A DNA stretch of 64,000 nucleotides from Pseudomonas entomophila (GTDB lineage Bacteria > Pseudomonadota > Gammaproteobacteria > Pseudomonadales > Pseudomonadaceae): positions 186,001-250,000 of the forward strand of contig NZ_JAAMQJ010000001.1 of the NCBI RefSeq assembly GCF_013523125.1. Direction: 5' to 3'. A program made the translations under genes and the position numbers. Each line of letters opens with the position of its first letter. Positions within the stretch are counted from its first letter, which is position 1. Shown here in pieces: positions 7,916-17,111 of this stretch. The notes under the pieces are model-generated. The model did no database searches. It saw only the letters and a list, made by a program, of their open reading frames with translations, and was not told where the DNA came from.

Positions 7916-8052
7916 GCACATTTCACCAGCAGGCCGCCAGCGCCTGCGTTTTCCATCCACCGTCGGCCGTGTGCCGATTGATCTTCCCACCCTGGGGCAG
8001 GCCATTGCCCCTTTGGGGGTGGTGCATGCCCCATTTTCTTTGGAGCATCACC
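7916..8052 (+). promoter_or_regulatory. Two-hairpin leader before helicase gene
   Basis: Hairpin 1, GCAGGC-CGCCAGC-GCCTGC (7929-7947), is followed by GTTTTCCATCCACC; hairpin 2 (7987-8022) pairs CCACCC.GGGGCA with TGCCCC...GGGTGG. TGGAG lies before ATG 8053. Confidence 0.6.
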
Positions 8053-10332
8053 ATGTCCCTCGATCTCGAAAACACTACCGCCGAAGCCACGCCCGTACAG
8101 GGCGAACTGCTCGACGCGGAATCCAACCCTCTGACCCTGAGCCTTCAGGATTTTGTCGGCGAGTTCGGCGACGAACTGCTCGACGCCCTCAACAGCGCCA
8201 ATCCGCCGGTCTATACCGGCCAGCCGCAGGCGCATCGTCAACTCGTCGTCGCCAGCCTCAAACGCAAGCTATTCCAAGCCCAAGCCGAAGTCGTCCATGC
8301 CGCCGCCGAGCTGCTGATCGACCGTGGCGAACACGCCGCGATCGTCAACGGCGAGATGGGTTGCGGCAAAACGACCGTTGGTATCGCCACAGCCGCCGTG
8401 CTCAACGCCGAAGGCTATCGCCGTACCCTGGTTCTTTCTCCACCGCACCTGGTCTACAAGTGGCGGCGCGAGATCCAGGAGACGGTGGCAGGCGCCAAGG
8501 TCTGGGTGCTCAACGGCCCGGACACGCTGGTCAAGCTCATCAAGCTGCGCGAGCAGTTGGGTGTGCAGCCCACGGGCCAGGAGTTCTTTGTCCTGGGGCG
8601 CGTCAGGATGCGGATGGGATTCCACTGGAAGCCTGTCTTCACCACGCGGCGCACCCGCCATGGCGACGTGGCAGCGTGCCCTGACTGCGGCACGGTCATC
8701 ACCGACCTCGACGGCGAGCCGGTCAACCCGGTCGCGCTCGAAGCCGAGGAGTACCGCAGGAAGTGCAGCCATTGCGCCGCGCCCCTGTGGACATTGATCC
8801 GCCCGCGCAGCCTGTCCGGCAGCGACCAGTCCTCGGCCGTGCTGAAAGCGTTGAAGCGCATCCCGACGATCGGGGAAGTCACCGCGCAGAAGCTGATGCA
8901 GAAGTTCGGCGACGGGTTCCTGGCGTCGATGCTGGGCGACAACATCCATGAGTTCATCAACCTCATGGACGGCAACGGCGAGCTGGTGTTTTCCGACCGT
9001 CAAGCCACGCGCATGGAACGTGCGATGGCCAACATGGAGTTCGGTTTTGGCGAGGGCGGCTATCAACCGTCCGAGTTCATCAAGCGCTACCTGCCGCAAG
9101 GCACGTTCGACCTGCTCATCGCCGACGAGGCCCACGAGTACAAGAACGGCGGCAGCGCCCAGGGCCAGGCCATGGGCGTGCTGGCGGCGAAGGCTCGCAA
9201 GACCTTACTGCTGACCGGCACGTTGATGGGCGGCTACGGCGACGATCTGTTCTACCTGCTGTTCCGAGCCCTTCCCGGGCGGATGATCGAAGACGGCTAT
9301 CGCCCGACCACGAGCGGCAGCATGACCTCGGCCGCGATGGCGTTCATGCGCGATCACGGTGTCCTGAAGGACATTTATTCCGAGAGCACCGGGACGGCGC
9401 ACAAGACCGCGAAAGGCACGAAAGTCAGTGTCAGAACGGTCAAAGCTCCGGGCTTCGGCCCCAAGGGCGTGCTGCGCTGCATCCTGCCGTTCACGATCTT
9501 CCTCAAACTCAGAGACATCGGCGGCAACGTTCTGCCACCGTATGACGAGGAGTTCCGTGAAGTCGCGATGGACACGGCGCAAGCCGCGGCCTACCGCGAT
9601 TTGGCGGGTCGGCTGACCGCGGAGCTGAAACAGGCTCTGGCGCGACGCGATACAACCTTGCTGGGTGTGGTCCTCAACGTGCTGCTGGCCTGGCCGGACT
9701 GCTGCTTCCGGTCGGAGACCGTGGTGCATCCGCGCACACGCAATACCTTGGCGTTCGTCCCGGCTCAGTTCAACGAGTTCGAGATCAGCCCCAAGGAGCG
9801 TGAGCTGATCGACATCTGCAGGGAAGAGAAAGCACAGGGCCGCAAGGTTCTGGCCTACACGGTCTATACCGGCACGCGCGACACGACTAGCCGGTTGAAG
9901 GTATTGCTGGAGCAGGAAGGCTTCAAAGTGGCGGTACTGCGCGCAAGCGTGGATGCCAGCCGCCGCGAGGACTGGATCGCCGAGCAGTTGGACCGTGGCA
10001 TCGACGTGCTCATCACCAATCCCGAGCTTGTCAAGACGGGATTGGACCTGTTGGAGTTTCCGACGATCGTGTTCATGCAGTCGGGCTACAACGTGTATTC
10101 GCTCCAGCAGGCGGCACGCCGCTCTTGGCGTATCGGGCAGAAGCTGTCCGTGCGCGTGATCTACCTGGGCTACGCCGGCTCCTCGCAGATGACCTGCCTG
10201 GAGCTGATGGCCAAGAAGATCATGGTCTCGCAGTCCACTTCGGGCGATGTACCCGAATCGGGGCTCGATGTCCTGAACCAGGATGGTGATTCCGTCGAGG
10301 TCGCATTGGCCCGGCAATTGGTAACTGCGTGA
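8053..10332 (+). CDS. SNF2-type DEAH helicase of ICE maintenance module
   Basis: 759 residues from ATG 8053. Walker A GEMGCGKT is at about 99-106, a DEAH box (IADEAHEYKNGG) at about 356-361, motif III TGTL follows, and motif VI RSWRIGQ near 690 is the SWI2/SNF2 form. Two CxxC pairs (CPDC about 209, CSHC about 237) probably hold zinc in an insert between motifs I and II. The protein should be a DNA-dependent ATPase/translocase acting on the element's DNA. It ends the maintenance module and is followed by a strong terminator. Role in replication, restriction evasion or defence is open. Confidence 0.9.
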   Translation: MSLDLENTTAEATPVQGELLDAESNPLTLSLQDFVGEFGDELLDALNSANPPVYTGQPQAHRQLVVASLKRKLFQAQAEVVHAAAELLIDRGEHAAIVNGEMGCGKTTVGIATAAVLNAEGYRRTLVLSPPHLVYKWRREIQETVAGAKVWVLNGPDTLVKLIKLREQLGVQPTGQEFFVLGRVRMRMGFHWKPVFTTRRTRHGDVAACPDCGTVITDLDGEPVNPVALEAEEYRRKCSHCAAPLWTLIRPRSLSGSDQSSAVLKALKRIPTIGEVTAQKLMQKFGDGFLASMLGDNIHEFINLMDGNGELVFSDRQATRMERAMANMEFGFGEGGYQPSEFIKRYLPQGTFDLLIADEAHEYKNGGSAQGQAMGVLAAKARKTLLLTGTLMGGYGDDLFYLLFRALPGRMIEDGYRPTTSGSMTSAAMAFMRDHGVLKDIYSESTGTAHKTAKGTKVSVRTVKAPGFGPKGVLRCILPFTIFLKLRDIGGNVLPPYDEEFREVAMDTAQAAAYRDLAGRLTAELKQALARRDTTLLGVVLNVLLAWPDCCFRSETVVHPRTRNTLAFVPAQFNEFEISPKERELIDICREEKAQGRKVLAYTVYTGTRDTTSRLKVLLEQEGFKVAVLRASVDASRREDWIAEQLDRGIDVLITNPELVKTGLDLLEFPTIVFMQSGYNVYSLQQAARRSWRIGQKLSVRVIYLGYAGSSQMTCLELMAKKIMVSQSTSGDVPESGLDVLNQDGDSVEVALARQLVTA

Positions 10333-10341
10333 TCTGCTGTC

Positions 10342-10376
10342 TGCCGGCATCCTTTCGGGGGTGCCGGCATTTTTCT
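10342..10376 (+). terminator. Rho-independent terminator after helicase gene
   Basis: TGCCGGCA (10342-10349) pairs with a second TGCCGGCA (10362-10369), followed by TTTTTCT. It lies 10 bases after the helicase stop codon. Confidence 0.85.
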
Positions 10377-10470
10377 AGGAAATTGCTGCTCGGAGGATTC
10401 GATCACCGCCCCGGTCCCAGCGCGGGGAAGGCTAAACTGATCAGACAATACCGAGATTCAAGGAGGCACT

Positions 10471-11250
10471 ATGGCTATGGTGATCGAAGCAGCATATGCA
10501 GATGGTACTGGTGCAGCCAACGCACTGCATATGTCTCAGGCGCAGTGGGAAGAGTTGCAACGGGCGTACTGCGTCGGTGATCTGCTGATGCCTTGCTGCA
10601 ACGCTCCAGCGATTCCCAAGGTTAGTGCTAATGGGTACCCCTTCTTCGCGCATCTAGGAGGTGCGTGCAGTACTTCCGAAGAAAGCCAATGGCACCTGGC
10701 GGCCAAGATACTTGTGCGCAGCGTGCTTGAAGATCTTGGATTCCGTGCCTCGGTTGAAATGCCGGGTTCGGGTGATGCAGGTCGCTGGCAGGCTGATGTC
10801 TGGGGTGAGCGCAATGGGGTTAGGTTGGCTGTCGAGATCCAAAGATCGTATCAGTCGCTCCGTGACTACCGTAAACGCCAAGAGCGGTACCGCGAGGCGG
10901 GCATCAAGTCTCTTTGGTTGCTGCGGCAGGAGCGATATAGCACTCTCACCAAGAGCATGGGAAAGGAGCGTCTGCGCACCGAGTTTGGGGGCAAGTTCCC
11001 TTCGGCCGGCCACTTCGGCCCGTGCCTTTCTGACCTGCCGGTCGCGATGCTTGAGCTAGATCCGGCCCCAACGGTCAAGGGTGCCGGATTCTTCAACGCA
11101 ACCCTTCCAAACATACTTGAAGCAGTGCTTAGTGAGCGCTTTCTTTGCATCAACGGTCTATGGTGTATCGATAACCTAGACTCGATGAATAACGCCGCCA
11201 GACTCGCGCGCGAGCGTTTCGCAGCCAATCGCTTGGCTGCAAAGATGTAG
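10471..11250 (+). CDS. CoiA-like PD-(D/E)xK nuclease family protein
   Basis: 259 residues from ATG 10471 (CAAGGAGG 6 bases upstream). Residues 71-79 (ESQWHLAAK) and 106-126 (WQADVW...LAVEIQRS) match the CoiA family: D109, E122 and Q124 are the expected nuclease residues. A CC pair (42-43) and H61 sit in an N-terminal part often rich in Cys/His in this family. CoiA proteins help process transforming DNA in Firmicutes, but relatives occur in mobile elements with unknown roles. The gene is convergent with the Gabija pair and follows the terminator of the ICE module, so it is probably cargo; whether it works with Gabija is unknown. Confidence 0.75.
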   Translation: MAMVIEAAYADGTGAANALHMSQAQWEELQRAYCVGDLLMPCCNAPAIPKVSANGYPFFAHLGGACSTSEESQWHLAAKILVRSVLEDLGFRASVEMPGSGDAGRWQADVWGERNGVRLAVEIQRSYQSLRDYRKRQERYREAGIKSLWLLRQERYSTLTKSMGKERLRTEFGGKFPSAGHFGPCLSDLPVAMLELDPAPTVKGAGFFNATLPNILEAVLSERFLCINGLWCIDNLDSMNNAARLARERFAANRLAAKM

Positions 11251-11316
11251 CTCGACTGTGGTGTTGCTCGACATGCGCCGACGCAGCACCGACACTCCAG
11301 ATTCCCGGGTTCACAC

Positions 11317-13131
11317 TCAAATGCCAGCGGCACGCATTCGCGCCTCCAGCTCATCAAGGAATGGCGAGCGCCCAAAGCGCATAGGGCCATAGCGGCCATC
11401 AACGAAGCCCGAATACAGCATGTGGACCTCGTCGCGAGCACGTGTGAGTCCCACATAGAAGAGCCGGCGACTTTCGCGCAACTTCTCTGGAGTTTCATTG
11501 CGCCACGGCAGATTTCCGAGGTCGAGTCCAACCATGATGACGACGTCGTACTCACAGCCCTTTGCGGAATGCAGTGTCAGCAGATTCAGGTGATCGGGCG
11601 AACCGTCCCGACCGCCCAAACTCGTGATGTCTAGCGAAGCCAGTGCACCGCCTTCAGCGAGCGCTGCCGTCATGCGATCCAGTTGCTCCTTCTGATCAGC
11701 GAGCGCCAATTCAGCCGCCAGCAGATGATCCACTACACCGTTGCGCAGCGAAGCAACAAATTCTCGCGCAGGTTGCTGGTCAGCACGCAGCTCCCATAGC
11801 AAGGCGGTTAGCTCTTGCTCTTCGCGCTTGGCCTGTGAATCGTCCAAGCTCGCCCGATGAAATGCGCGATAGCGGTCGAGTAGTCCACGCAATTGTGGGC
11901 GTCCAACACGCCAGCCACCCGCGCACCACGCCGCACAATCTTCTACCCAACTTGTTAGGGCAACCTTGCGGTAAGGTGCTGCGGTATCCACACGGATGTG
12001 ATCGAGACCACCGGTTGCCACAGCTTCAGCCACGATATCGCCTGCGCGATAGTCTTTGTATAGGATCGCGATATCGCCCAGTGTTCGTCCCGGCTTGGAG
12101 GCTAAGGCCGCCGGAATGATCTGCGCGACGGCGTGCGCAGCCTGGTCCGCCATACCACCCGGGCGCAGGACAAATTCGATGGTCGTTTGTCGCGCAGGAT
12201 CGCTCGCTTGATAGCCTCGGGCTTCTCCAAGCGCCATCTCTGACGCAGTCACGATCCCTGCACCAGAACGGTAATTTAATTGAAGCTGGACAGGCTCAAT
12301 GTCTCTGCGAGCCGCCAATTCCATGAGCAACGCGCCATCAGCTCCCGTAAATCCATATATCGACTGATCCGCATCCCCGACAGCGAAAAGTCGGACACCC
12401 CCGTCGAAGGCAAGGCGTTTGACGATGCGATGCAGTGCCACGCCTAAATCCTGGTACTCATCCACCGCGAGCACGGGGAATTTTGCCTGAACCAGAGGTA
12501 GTACCCAGTCGTGCTCGGCGATCAAACGCTGGCCGAAGACAACCATGTCATCGTAGTCAATCAGCCCCTCGTCGCGCAGAGCGGCCTCGTAGGCCTCGGC
12601 CCAGGCAGCGAGTTCCTCCTCGCTACGCCAAGCGACGCTATTTCGATTGAGCACGGAACGGCGATGCCGCCCGAGGTCAATAACTTTGTACGGATGGTTC
12701 TGGCCGAAAAGCGCATCTCCAGTTTGCTTCAACAACCGATCACTGACTCGTTGAGTGGCTACCGAAAGTGGGAAAGATATGGGCAGGCCGGCCAGGCGTC
12801 CATACGGCATCAAGAGATGACGCAGACAGAACCCATGGACCGTACCAATGAAAAGATTAGGTGCCTGCTGAAGTCCCAAGTTTTCAATTCGGCGAGCGAG
12901 TTCGCGAGCGCACTCCTGGCTATAAGTGATGCACGCAACGCCACGAGGGGCCTCGACGTCTTCGGCCAGGATGCGGGCGAGCTTTAGGACGAGTGTCTTG
13001 GTCTTACCGCTCCCGGGACCAGCGAGTACCACACAATGTCCTTGAGAGTTGTAAGCTGCCAACTGCCCTGGATTTCCAGCCAACTCGGCAGCCTGCGCCA
13101 GGTAGGCTGTACCGACGTTACGCGACGGCAT
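11317..13131 (-). CDS. gajB: GajB-like UvrD/Rep helicase (Gabija)
   Basis: 604 residues from ATG 13131; an in-frame ATG at 13233 lies inside gajA and is not used. Superfamily 1A motifs are clear: AGPGSGKT (about 37-44), then DEYQD, SIYGFTGAD, LNYRSG, LHSAKGCE and VGLTRARDE. The start overlaps the end of gajA by 14 bases, which suggests coupled translation. In Gabija, GajB is a UvrD-like helicase/ATPase that joins the GajA nuclease against phage DNA. Known GajB proteins are about 500 residues; this one is longer. It ends 66 bases from the convergent CoiA-like gene. Confidence 0.8.
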   Translation of the reverse strand: MPSRNVGTAYLAQAAELAGNPGQLAAYNSQGHCVVLAGPGSGKTKTLVLKLARILAEDVEAPRGVACITYSQECARELARRIENLGLQQAPNLFIGTVHGFCLRHLLMPYGRLAGLPISFPLSVATQRVSDRLLKQTGDALFGQNHPYKVIDLGRHRRSVLNRNSVAWRSEEELAAWAEAYEAALRDEGLIDYDDMVVFGQRLIAEHDWVLPLVQAKFPVLAVDEYQDLGVALHRIVKRLAFDGGVRLFAVGDADQSIYGFTGADGALLMELAARRDIEPVQLQLNYRSGAGIVTASEMALGEARGYQASDPARQTTIEFVLRPGGMADQAAHAVAQIIPAALASKPGRTLGDIAILYKDYRAGDIVAEAVATGGLDHIRVDTAAPYRKVALTSWVEDCAAWCAGGWRVGRPQLRGLLDRYRAFHRASLDDSQAKREEQELTALLWELRADQQPAREFVASLRNGVVDHLLAAELALADQKEQLDRMTAALAEGGALASLDITSLGGRDGSPDHLNLLTLHSAKGCEYDVVIMVGLDLGNLPWRNETPEKLRESRRLFYVGLTRARDEVHMLYSGFVDGRYGPMRFGRSPFLDELEARMRAAGI

Positions 13132-14902
13132 CGCGGATATGCTCCAGCGCAGAGCGAATGTAGGCCGGGCAAACGTCCTCAGACACCGACGGCGCAAGTG
13201 CCTGTGCAAATCTCCCCTTGCCAATCCGTTCAATCAACTTCAGCAGCCGGTCTTCATCGACCTGATCCGGATCATCCACCCACTCTTGCAATGCGTCCCG
13301 GGTGACTTGCCTCAGCGGCAACTCCTGCTCGATTACCGACTTCATCGCCTCGGTCATTCCGGCGGCAAATAGGTCGGATTCCAGCGTGCTCTCGTTGACG
13401 AAGTATCCAAACTCTGCGGCGTATTTGAGCACCTCATCTATATCCAGGTCATCGTAACCATATTCGTCATCGACCTCGTTTAAGAGATTAATTAATCGCC
13501 TGTGGGCTAGTGGAGGTTTGCCATTGACCGGGTCGCGATCTGTCAAAATTACATGTGGAATATTTAGCCCTTTAGGGCCCAAAAGCTTCACATAAGGAGT
13601 GAAGTTCGTCCCCCCGACCGAGCACACAGTGATTCCAAGTATGTCGAAAGGAATCCCGAGGGCGTCGGCGAACGCGGGAATGATGAAGCGCTCGGCGTCC
13701 CCTTCAACCAGAATCACTCCCCGGGAAAATAATATTTCTCCGCGAGTGACGTCGATGTAGCGCTGGAGGTCGTCTTCATCCCTCTGTGTGAAAGGTGTGT
13801 TCGCGGTCGAAACCGCGACGGTTTTCCCGTCCGTTGCGTTATGACGCAGGAGAACGATGGACCTAATCGGTGTAACGCTTGCGATATGCGGCGAGTGAGT
13901 AGTGAGAATTGTCGTCAGTGGAGGGGCTTCGTCCTCATCTTCCGCTCTTGTGCCGAGAAAGTAGCGATAGACAAGACGCTGGACATGCGGATGCAGGTGC
14001 GCTTCGGGCTCCTCGACGACGAAGAATGTGTGGTCGCGCTCCCCCTCGGAGACGAGACGGTCGAGTTCGAGGCTCTTCAAGGCCAGGAAGATCAGATTCG
14101 CCGTTCCTAGGCTGGCATCGCCGACACCGCGAACACCGTTGTCGATAAGCAGCCGAAGGCTACGCAGCAATGCATCCACTCGTGTAGGTGCAAGTCCGAG
14201 CGATACCGGGACAGCATGTTGCCCCCCGGCGATTGCGATCAGCCGTTCGCTGATCCGTTCTGCTGTCGCTACCACTTCCTCGTGTCCAGCCAGCTCTCGC
14301 TGTGCTTGGTCGACCTGATTCTGAATCTCCTCACGGGCGTCATCATCCAACGACGCGGCAAGATCCTCAATGAGTGGCCTCAATGGCGAATTGCGCCAGC
14401 TCGCAAGGTCCTTCTCAGCGTCACGCAGGGCTACCTGAACATCTATTGGCAACATCCGGCGAAGTGCGCCGCCGATACGCATTTCGGGATCGTTGCCACC
14501 GAAGATCACATACTCATAGTCCTTCAACGATTCCGGGGCGCGCCCCAGGCCCGCCTTAGGCTGGAAGCGGTAGGTGAGTCGGGCCACCATGGGTGGGCCA
14601 GGATCAATCACGCAATCGTTGAGGTGAGCCATCAGCCGGGGATCGTTTGTGAAGTCCGTTAGATCCACAGAGACCTCAATGGTCGCACCAACCTTGTCTT
14701 CGCCAAGTCCGTCCCAGAAATGTTCAAGCCCCAGTTGTCGATCGCGTTCAGACAAGCCCGGATCAAGGATCAACTGCAGGCCGCGAATGAAATTGCTCTT
14801 GCCAACCTTGTTCTCTCCCACGATGACGATACTTTCCCCCGTCTCGACATCAACATCCGAGAAATTGGCGAAATTGATCAACCTGACCCGAGAAACCCTC
14901 AT
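13118..14902 (-). CDS. gajA: GajA-like OLD-family ATPase/TOPRIM nuclease (Gabija)
   Basis: 594 residues from ATG 14902, close to the family's usual 580. The ABC-type ATPase domain has Walker A GENKVGKS (29-36), a signature region GDASLGTAN (261-269), Walker B FFVVEEPEAHLHP (293-305) and an H-loop TTHSPH (334-339). The TOPRIM nuclease domain has the metal-binding Glu in VEGDAE (399-404) and the DxD in TDRDP (454-458). GajA is the sequence-specific nicking endonuclease of Gabija, normally held back by nucleotides. Pairing with a UvrD-like helicase directly downstream makes Gabija much more likely than a lone OLD nuclease. Confidence 0.85.
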   Translation of the reverse strand: MRVSRVRLINFANFSDVDVETGESIVIVGENKVGKSNFIRGLQLILDPGLSERDRQLGLEHFWDGLGEDKVGATIEVSVDLTDFTNDPRLMAHLNDCVIDPGPPMVARLTYRFQPKAGLGRAPESLKDYEYVIFGGNDPEMRIGGALRRMLPIDVQVALRDAEKDLASWRNSPLRPLIEDLAASLDDDAREEIQNQVDQAQRELAGHEEVVATAERISERLIAIAGGQHAVPVSLGLAPTRVDALLRSLRLLIDNGVRGVGDASLGTANLIFLALKSLELDRLVSEGERDHTFFVVEEPEAHLHPHVQRLVYRYFLGTRAEDEDEAPPLTTILTTHSPHIASVTPIRSIVLLRHNATDGKTVAVSTANTPFTQRDEDDLQRYIDVTRGEILFSRGVILVEGDAERFIIPAFADALGIPFDILGITVCSVGGTNFTPYVKLLGPKGLNIPHVILTDRDPVNGKPPLAHRRLINLLNEVDDEYGYDDLDIDEVLKYAAEFGYFVNESTLESDLFAAGMTEAMKSVIEQELPLRQVTRDALQEWVDDPDQVDEDRLLKLIERIGKGRFAQALAPSVSEDVCPAYIRSALEHIRDAVA

Positions 14903-15124
14903 TTACGCCCCCGTCCACTGGTGTTTTAACAAATAGTAGCAGTCAAGCGGCCGGCCTCCATCCGCCGACCGCGACTGAGCTTTTCCGTTTCGGCGCCCTC
15001 AAGGCCGCTTTTGTTCGACTAGACCGCTGCCGGCAAATCGGACGCAGCGTGGTTCGCATTGTTTGCTGCTGCCCCGGGCCTTAGCGGCGATGGTGAGGGC
15101 TCGTTGTTTCAGGACGCCGAGCTT
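14903..15124. other. Gap between gajA and pilL
   Basis: 222 bases between two divergent genes. The left part holds the gajA 5' region, relatively AT-rich (TTTGTTAAAACACC on the - strand). The right part holds the ATTGTTTG element described separately. No open gene is seen. Confidence 0.5.
15058..15065 (+). promoter_or_regulatory. ATTGTTTG element 67 b before pilL
   Basis: The octamer ATTGTTTG lies 67 bases before ATG 15125. The same octamer lies 69 bases before the first genes of the two other conjugation operons (26873 and 36221). It is likely part of a shared promoter or activator site. Confidence 0.5.
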
Positions 15125-15724
15125 ATGTGCCCCTCTCCACCTTGGTTTCACCATCCCGAACGCCGCCTGCTGGCAGGAGTCCTCGGCCTGCTCTGGTCGG
15201 TGCTGGCTGGCGGCTGCGCTACGACGACTGCGCCGCCCGCACCTGATGCCATCGAGGAAGTGTTGGCCACGCCCGAACCCGAGGCGCCCGAGTACATCCC
15301 CGTCGTGCGCTACGGTCGCTACACGCTGGTCGAGCTGGCACCCAGAGCGGCGCAACGCGACCTGCTGTTGCAGACCATCGACGTGTCCATGCCCGAAGAT
15401 GCCCGCGCCACCGTCGGCGATGGGCTGCGGCATGTGCTCAAGCGCAGCGGTTACAGCCTGTGCCAGACGGCGCACGCGGTAATCGAGCTGTACGCGCTGC
15501 CGCTGCCGGCGGCGCACCTGCACCTCGGCCCCATGACCTTGCGCGATGCGCTGCTCACACTGGCTGGCCCGGCCTGGGAACTGCACGCGGATGATCGCGC
15601 ACGGCAGATTTGCTTCGAACGGCCCGCCGACAGCGCGGTCATCGAACCCGCATCCGAGCCACCCGCCGCCGAGGCGGTGCAGACGTTCCCGCTGGAGCCT
15701 TCGGTTTCGGGAGGCCAGCCATGA
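15125..15724 (+). CDS. PilL-type ICE lipoprotein (TIGR03748)
   Basis: 199 residues from ATG 15125; an in-frame ATG at 15059 coincides with the promoter-like element and is unlikely. A hydrophobic segment ends in LAGGC, a lipobox, so the mature protein should be a lipidated periplasmic protein starting at that Cys. The following domain (YIPVVRYGRYTLVEL, then TVGDGLRHVLKRSGY.LC and HLHLGPMTLRDALLTLAG) is the N-terminal PilL domain of PFGI-1-class ICEs. It resembles secretin-associated N-domains and is part of the mating apparatus. Its stop overlaps the next start (ATGA). Confidence 0.85.
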   Translation: MCPSPPWFHHPERRLLAGVLGLLWSVLAGGCATTTAPPAPDAIEEVLATPEPEAPEYIPVVRYGRYTLVELAPRAAQRDLLLQTIDVSMPEDARATVGDGLRHVLKRSGYSLCQTAHAVIELYALPLPAAHLHLGPMTLRDALLTLAGPAWELHADDRARQICFERPADSAVIEPASEPPAAEAVQTFPLEPSVSGGQP

Positions 15725-16371
15725 GCGCCCCACAGTCTGCCCGGCGCCCGGCCGCCGTCGTGATGGTGCAGAGCCTTCTGTGGCTCTGGCTGATCGGCCT
15801 CAGCGTCTTCGTAGCCTTGGGCTACCAGACCATGAACGACCAGGCCGACCAGGAACGGCTGGATTCCCGCCTGCAACGCCTGGAAGCCCGGGCGGCGGGC
15901 CTGGTCGAGTCGATCGAGGCCATCCAGCAGCGTTCGGCCGTCGCAACGGCGGCAGACCTCAAAGACACCCGCCAAGTCTTGGAAGCACGCGCTGCCCAGG
16001 TTGAGAAAACGCTGAGCGGCTATGCCGCTGCCGACGACCTTCAGGCGCTGCGCGCGGAGGTCGAGCAGATCAAGGCGCGCCAGACCGCTGCGCCCGTTCC
16101 GCGCGCCGCAGCACCCGCCCAGCCGCGCGCATCGGGCAAGGCCGCCGCCAAGCCCGAACCGCCGCCGCTGCCGTTCCGCGTCGTCGGCGCCGAATTGCGC
16201 GCTGGCCAGCGCAGCGTGTCCGTTGCGCCGAGCAGTGCGGACTTCACGCCTGACCAGCTTCAGGTGCTGCTGCCAGGTGATGCGCTCGGCCCGTGGCACT
16301 TACAGGCGATTGAGGGCAACACCGCCGTGTTCCAGGCCGGCAACCAGACCCGTCGCGTGGCGATTCCCTGA
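15721..16371 (+). CDS. ICE membrane protein with coiled coil, second gene of pil/tra block
   Basis: 216 residues from ATG 15721, overlapping pilL by 4 bases. One membrane segment (about 14-34) is followed by a predicted coiled coil (about 37-120: repeated LQRLEARAAGL, VEQIKARQ patterns), an Ala/Pro linker and a small C-terminal domain (PFRVVGAELRAGQRSVSVAP...). The topology, a membrane anchor with a periplasmic coiled coil and head, suits a scaffold of the mating channel. The gene holds the usual place after pilL in this ICE family; specific function unknown. Confidence 0.75.
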   Translation: MSAPQSARRPAAVVMVQSLLWLWLIGLSVFVALGYQTMNDQADQERLDSRLQRLEARAAGLVESIEAIQQRSAVATAADLKDTRQVLEARAAQVEKTLSGYAAADDLQALRAEVEQIKARQTAAPVPRAAAPAQPRASGKAAAKPEPPPLPFRVVGAELRAGQRSVSVAPSSADFTPDQLQVLLPGDALGPWHLQAIEGNTAVFQAGNQTRRVAIP

Positions 16372-16385
16372 CCGGAGCACACCAC

Positions 16386-17111
16386 ATGAATCCGTCGATC
16401 ATCCTTTCCGCGCTCCTGCTGGCATCCGCCCAATTGCCCGCCTGGGCGCAGCAGCCGGTCACCGCCCCGGCCCGCAATGCGCAGAACCAGGAGCGTCCGC
16501 TGGTCGCCCGAACCCCGGACGACCAGGTAGCAGGCGACTGGGGCCTCCAACCGCAGGAATGGGCGCTATACCGCGAGCTGATGGACGGGCCGCTGGGCAT
16601 CTATTCGCCTAACCTGGACCCTCTGTCCGCCCTGGGCATCGAGGCCCGCACCGACGAGGAACGGCGGCGCTACGCAGAACTGCAGGTGCAAATCGAAGCG
16701 CGCCGCGTCGAGAAGCTGCTTGCCTATCAACGTGCCTACGACGAAGCCTGGCAGCGCCTGAACCCCGGCATGCAACGGGTGAACCTGCCTGACGACAAAC
16801 CCAGCGGCGGCGCAGTGCGCGGCGGCGGCCGCACGGCGGTGTTCGTCAAGGACGGCTGCGCGGCCTGCGGACAGCTCGTGCAACGCCTGCAATCCTCAGG
16901 TACCGAGTTCGACCTGTACATGGTCGGCAGCCGCCAGGACGACGCGCGCATCCGCGACTGGGCCAAGCGCGCACAGATCGACCCGACACGGGTGCGCAGC
17001 GGCACCATCACGCTCAACCACGACGGCGGCCGCTGGCTGTCGCTGGGTCTGCCCGGCGATCTGCCCGCGGTCGTGCGCGAGGTGAACGGCCAATGGCAGC
17101 GCCAGCCCTGA
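16386..17111 (+). CDS. Integrating conjugative element protein, TIGR03759 type
   Basis: 241 residues from ATG 16386. A signal peptide ends near AWAQQ (about 20-22), so the protein is periplasmic. The N-terminal domain (DWGLQPQEWALYRELMDGPLG) is typical of the family, and a C-terminal thioredoxin-like part carries KDGCAACGQLVQRL with C158 and C161. A disulphide or scaffold role in the mating apparatus is likely. Its end overlaps the lytic transglycosylase gene by 19 bases. Confidence 0.85.
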   Translation: MNPSIILSALLLASAQLPAWAQQPVTAPARNAQNQERPLVARTPDDQVAGDWGLQPQEWALYRELMDGPLGIYSPNLDPLSALGIEARTDEERRRYAELQVQIEARRVEKLLAYQRAYDEAWQRLNPGMQRVNLPDDKPSGGAVRGGGRTAVFVKDGCAACGQLVQRLQSSGTEFDLYMVGSRQDDARIRDWAKRAQIDPTRVRSGTITLNHDGGRWLSLGLPGDLPAVVREVNGQWQRQP

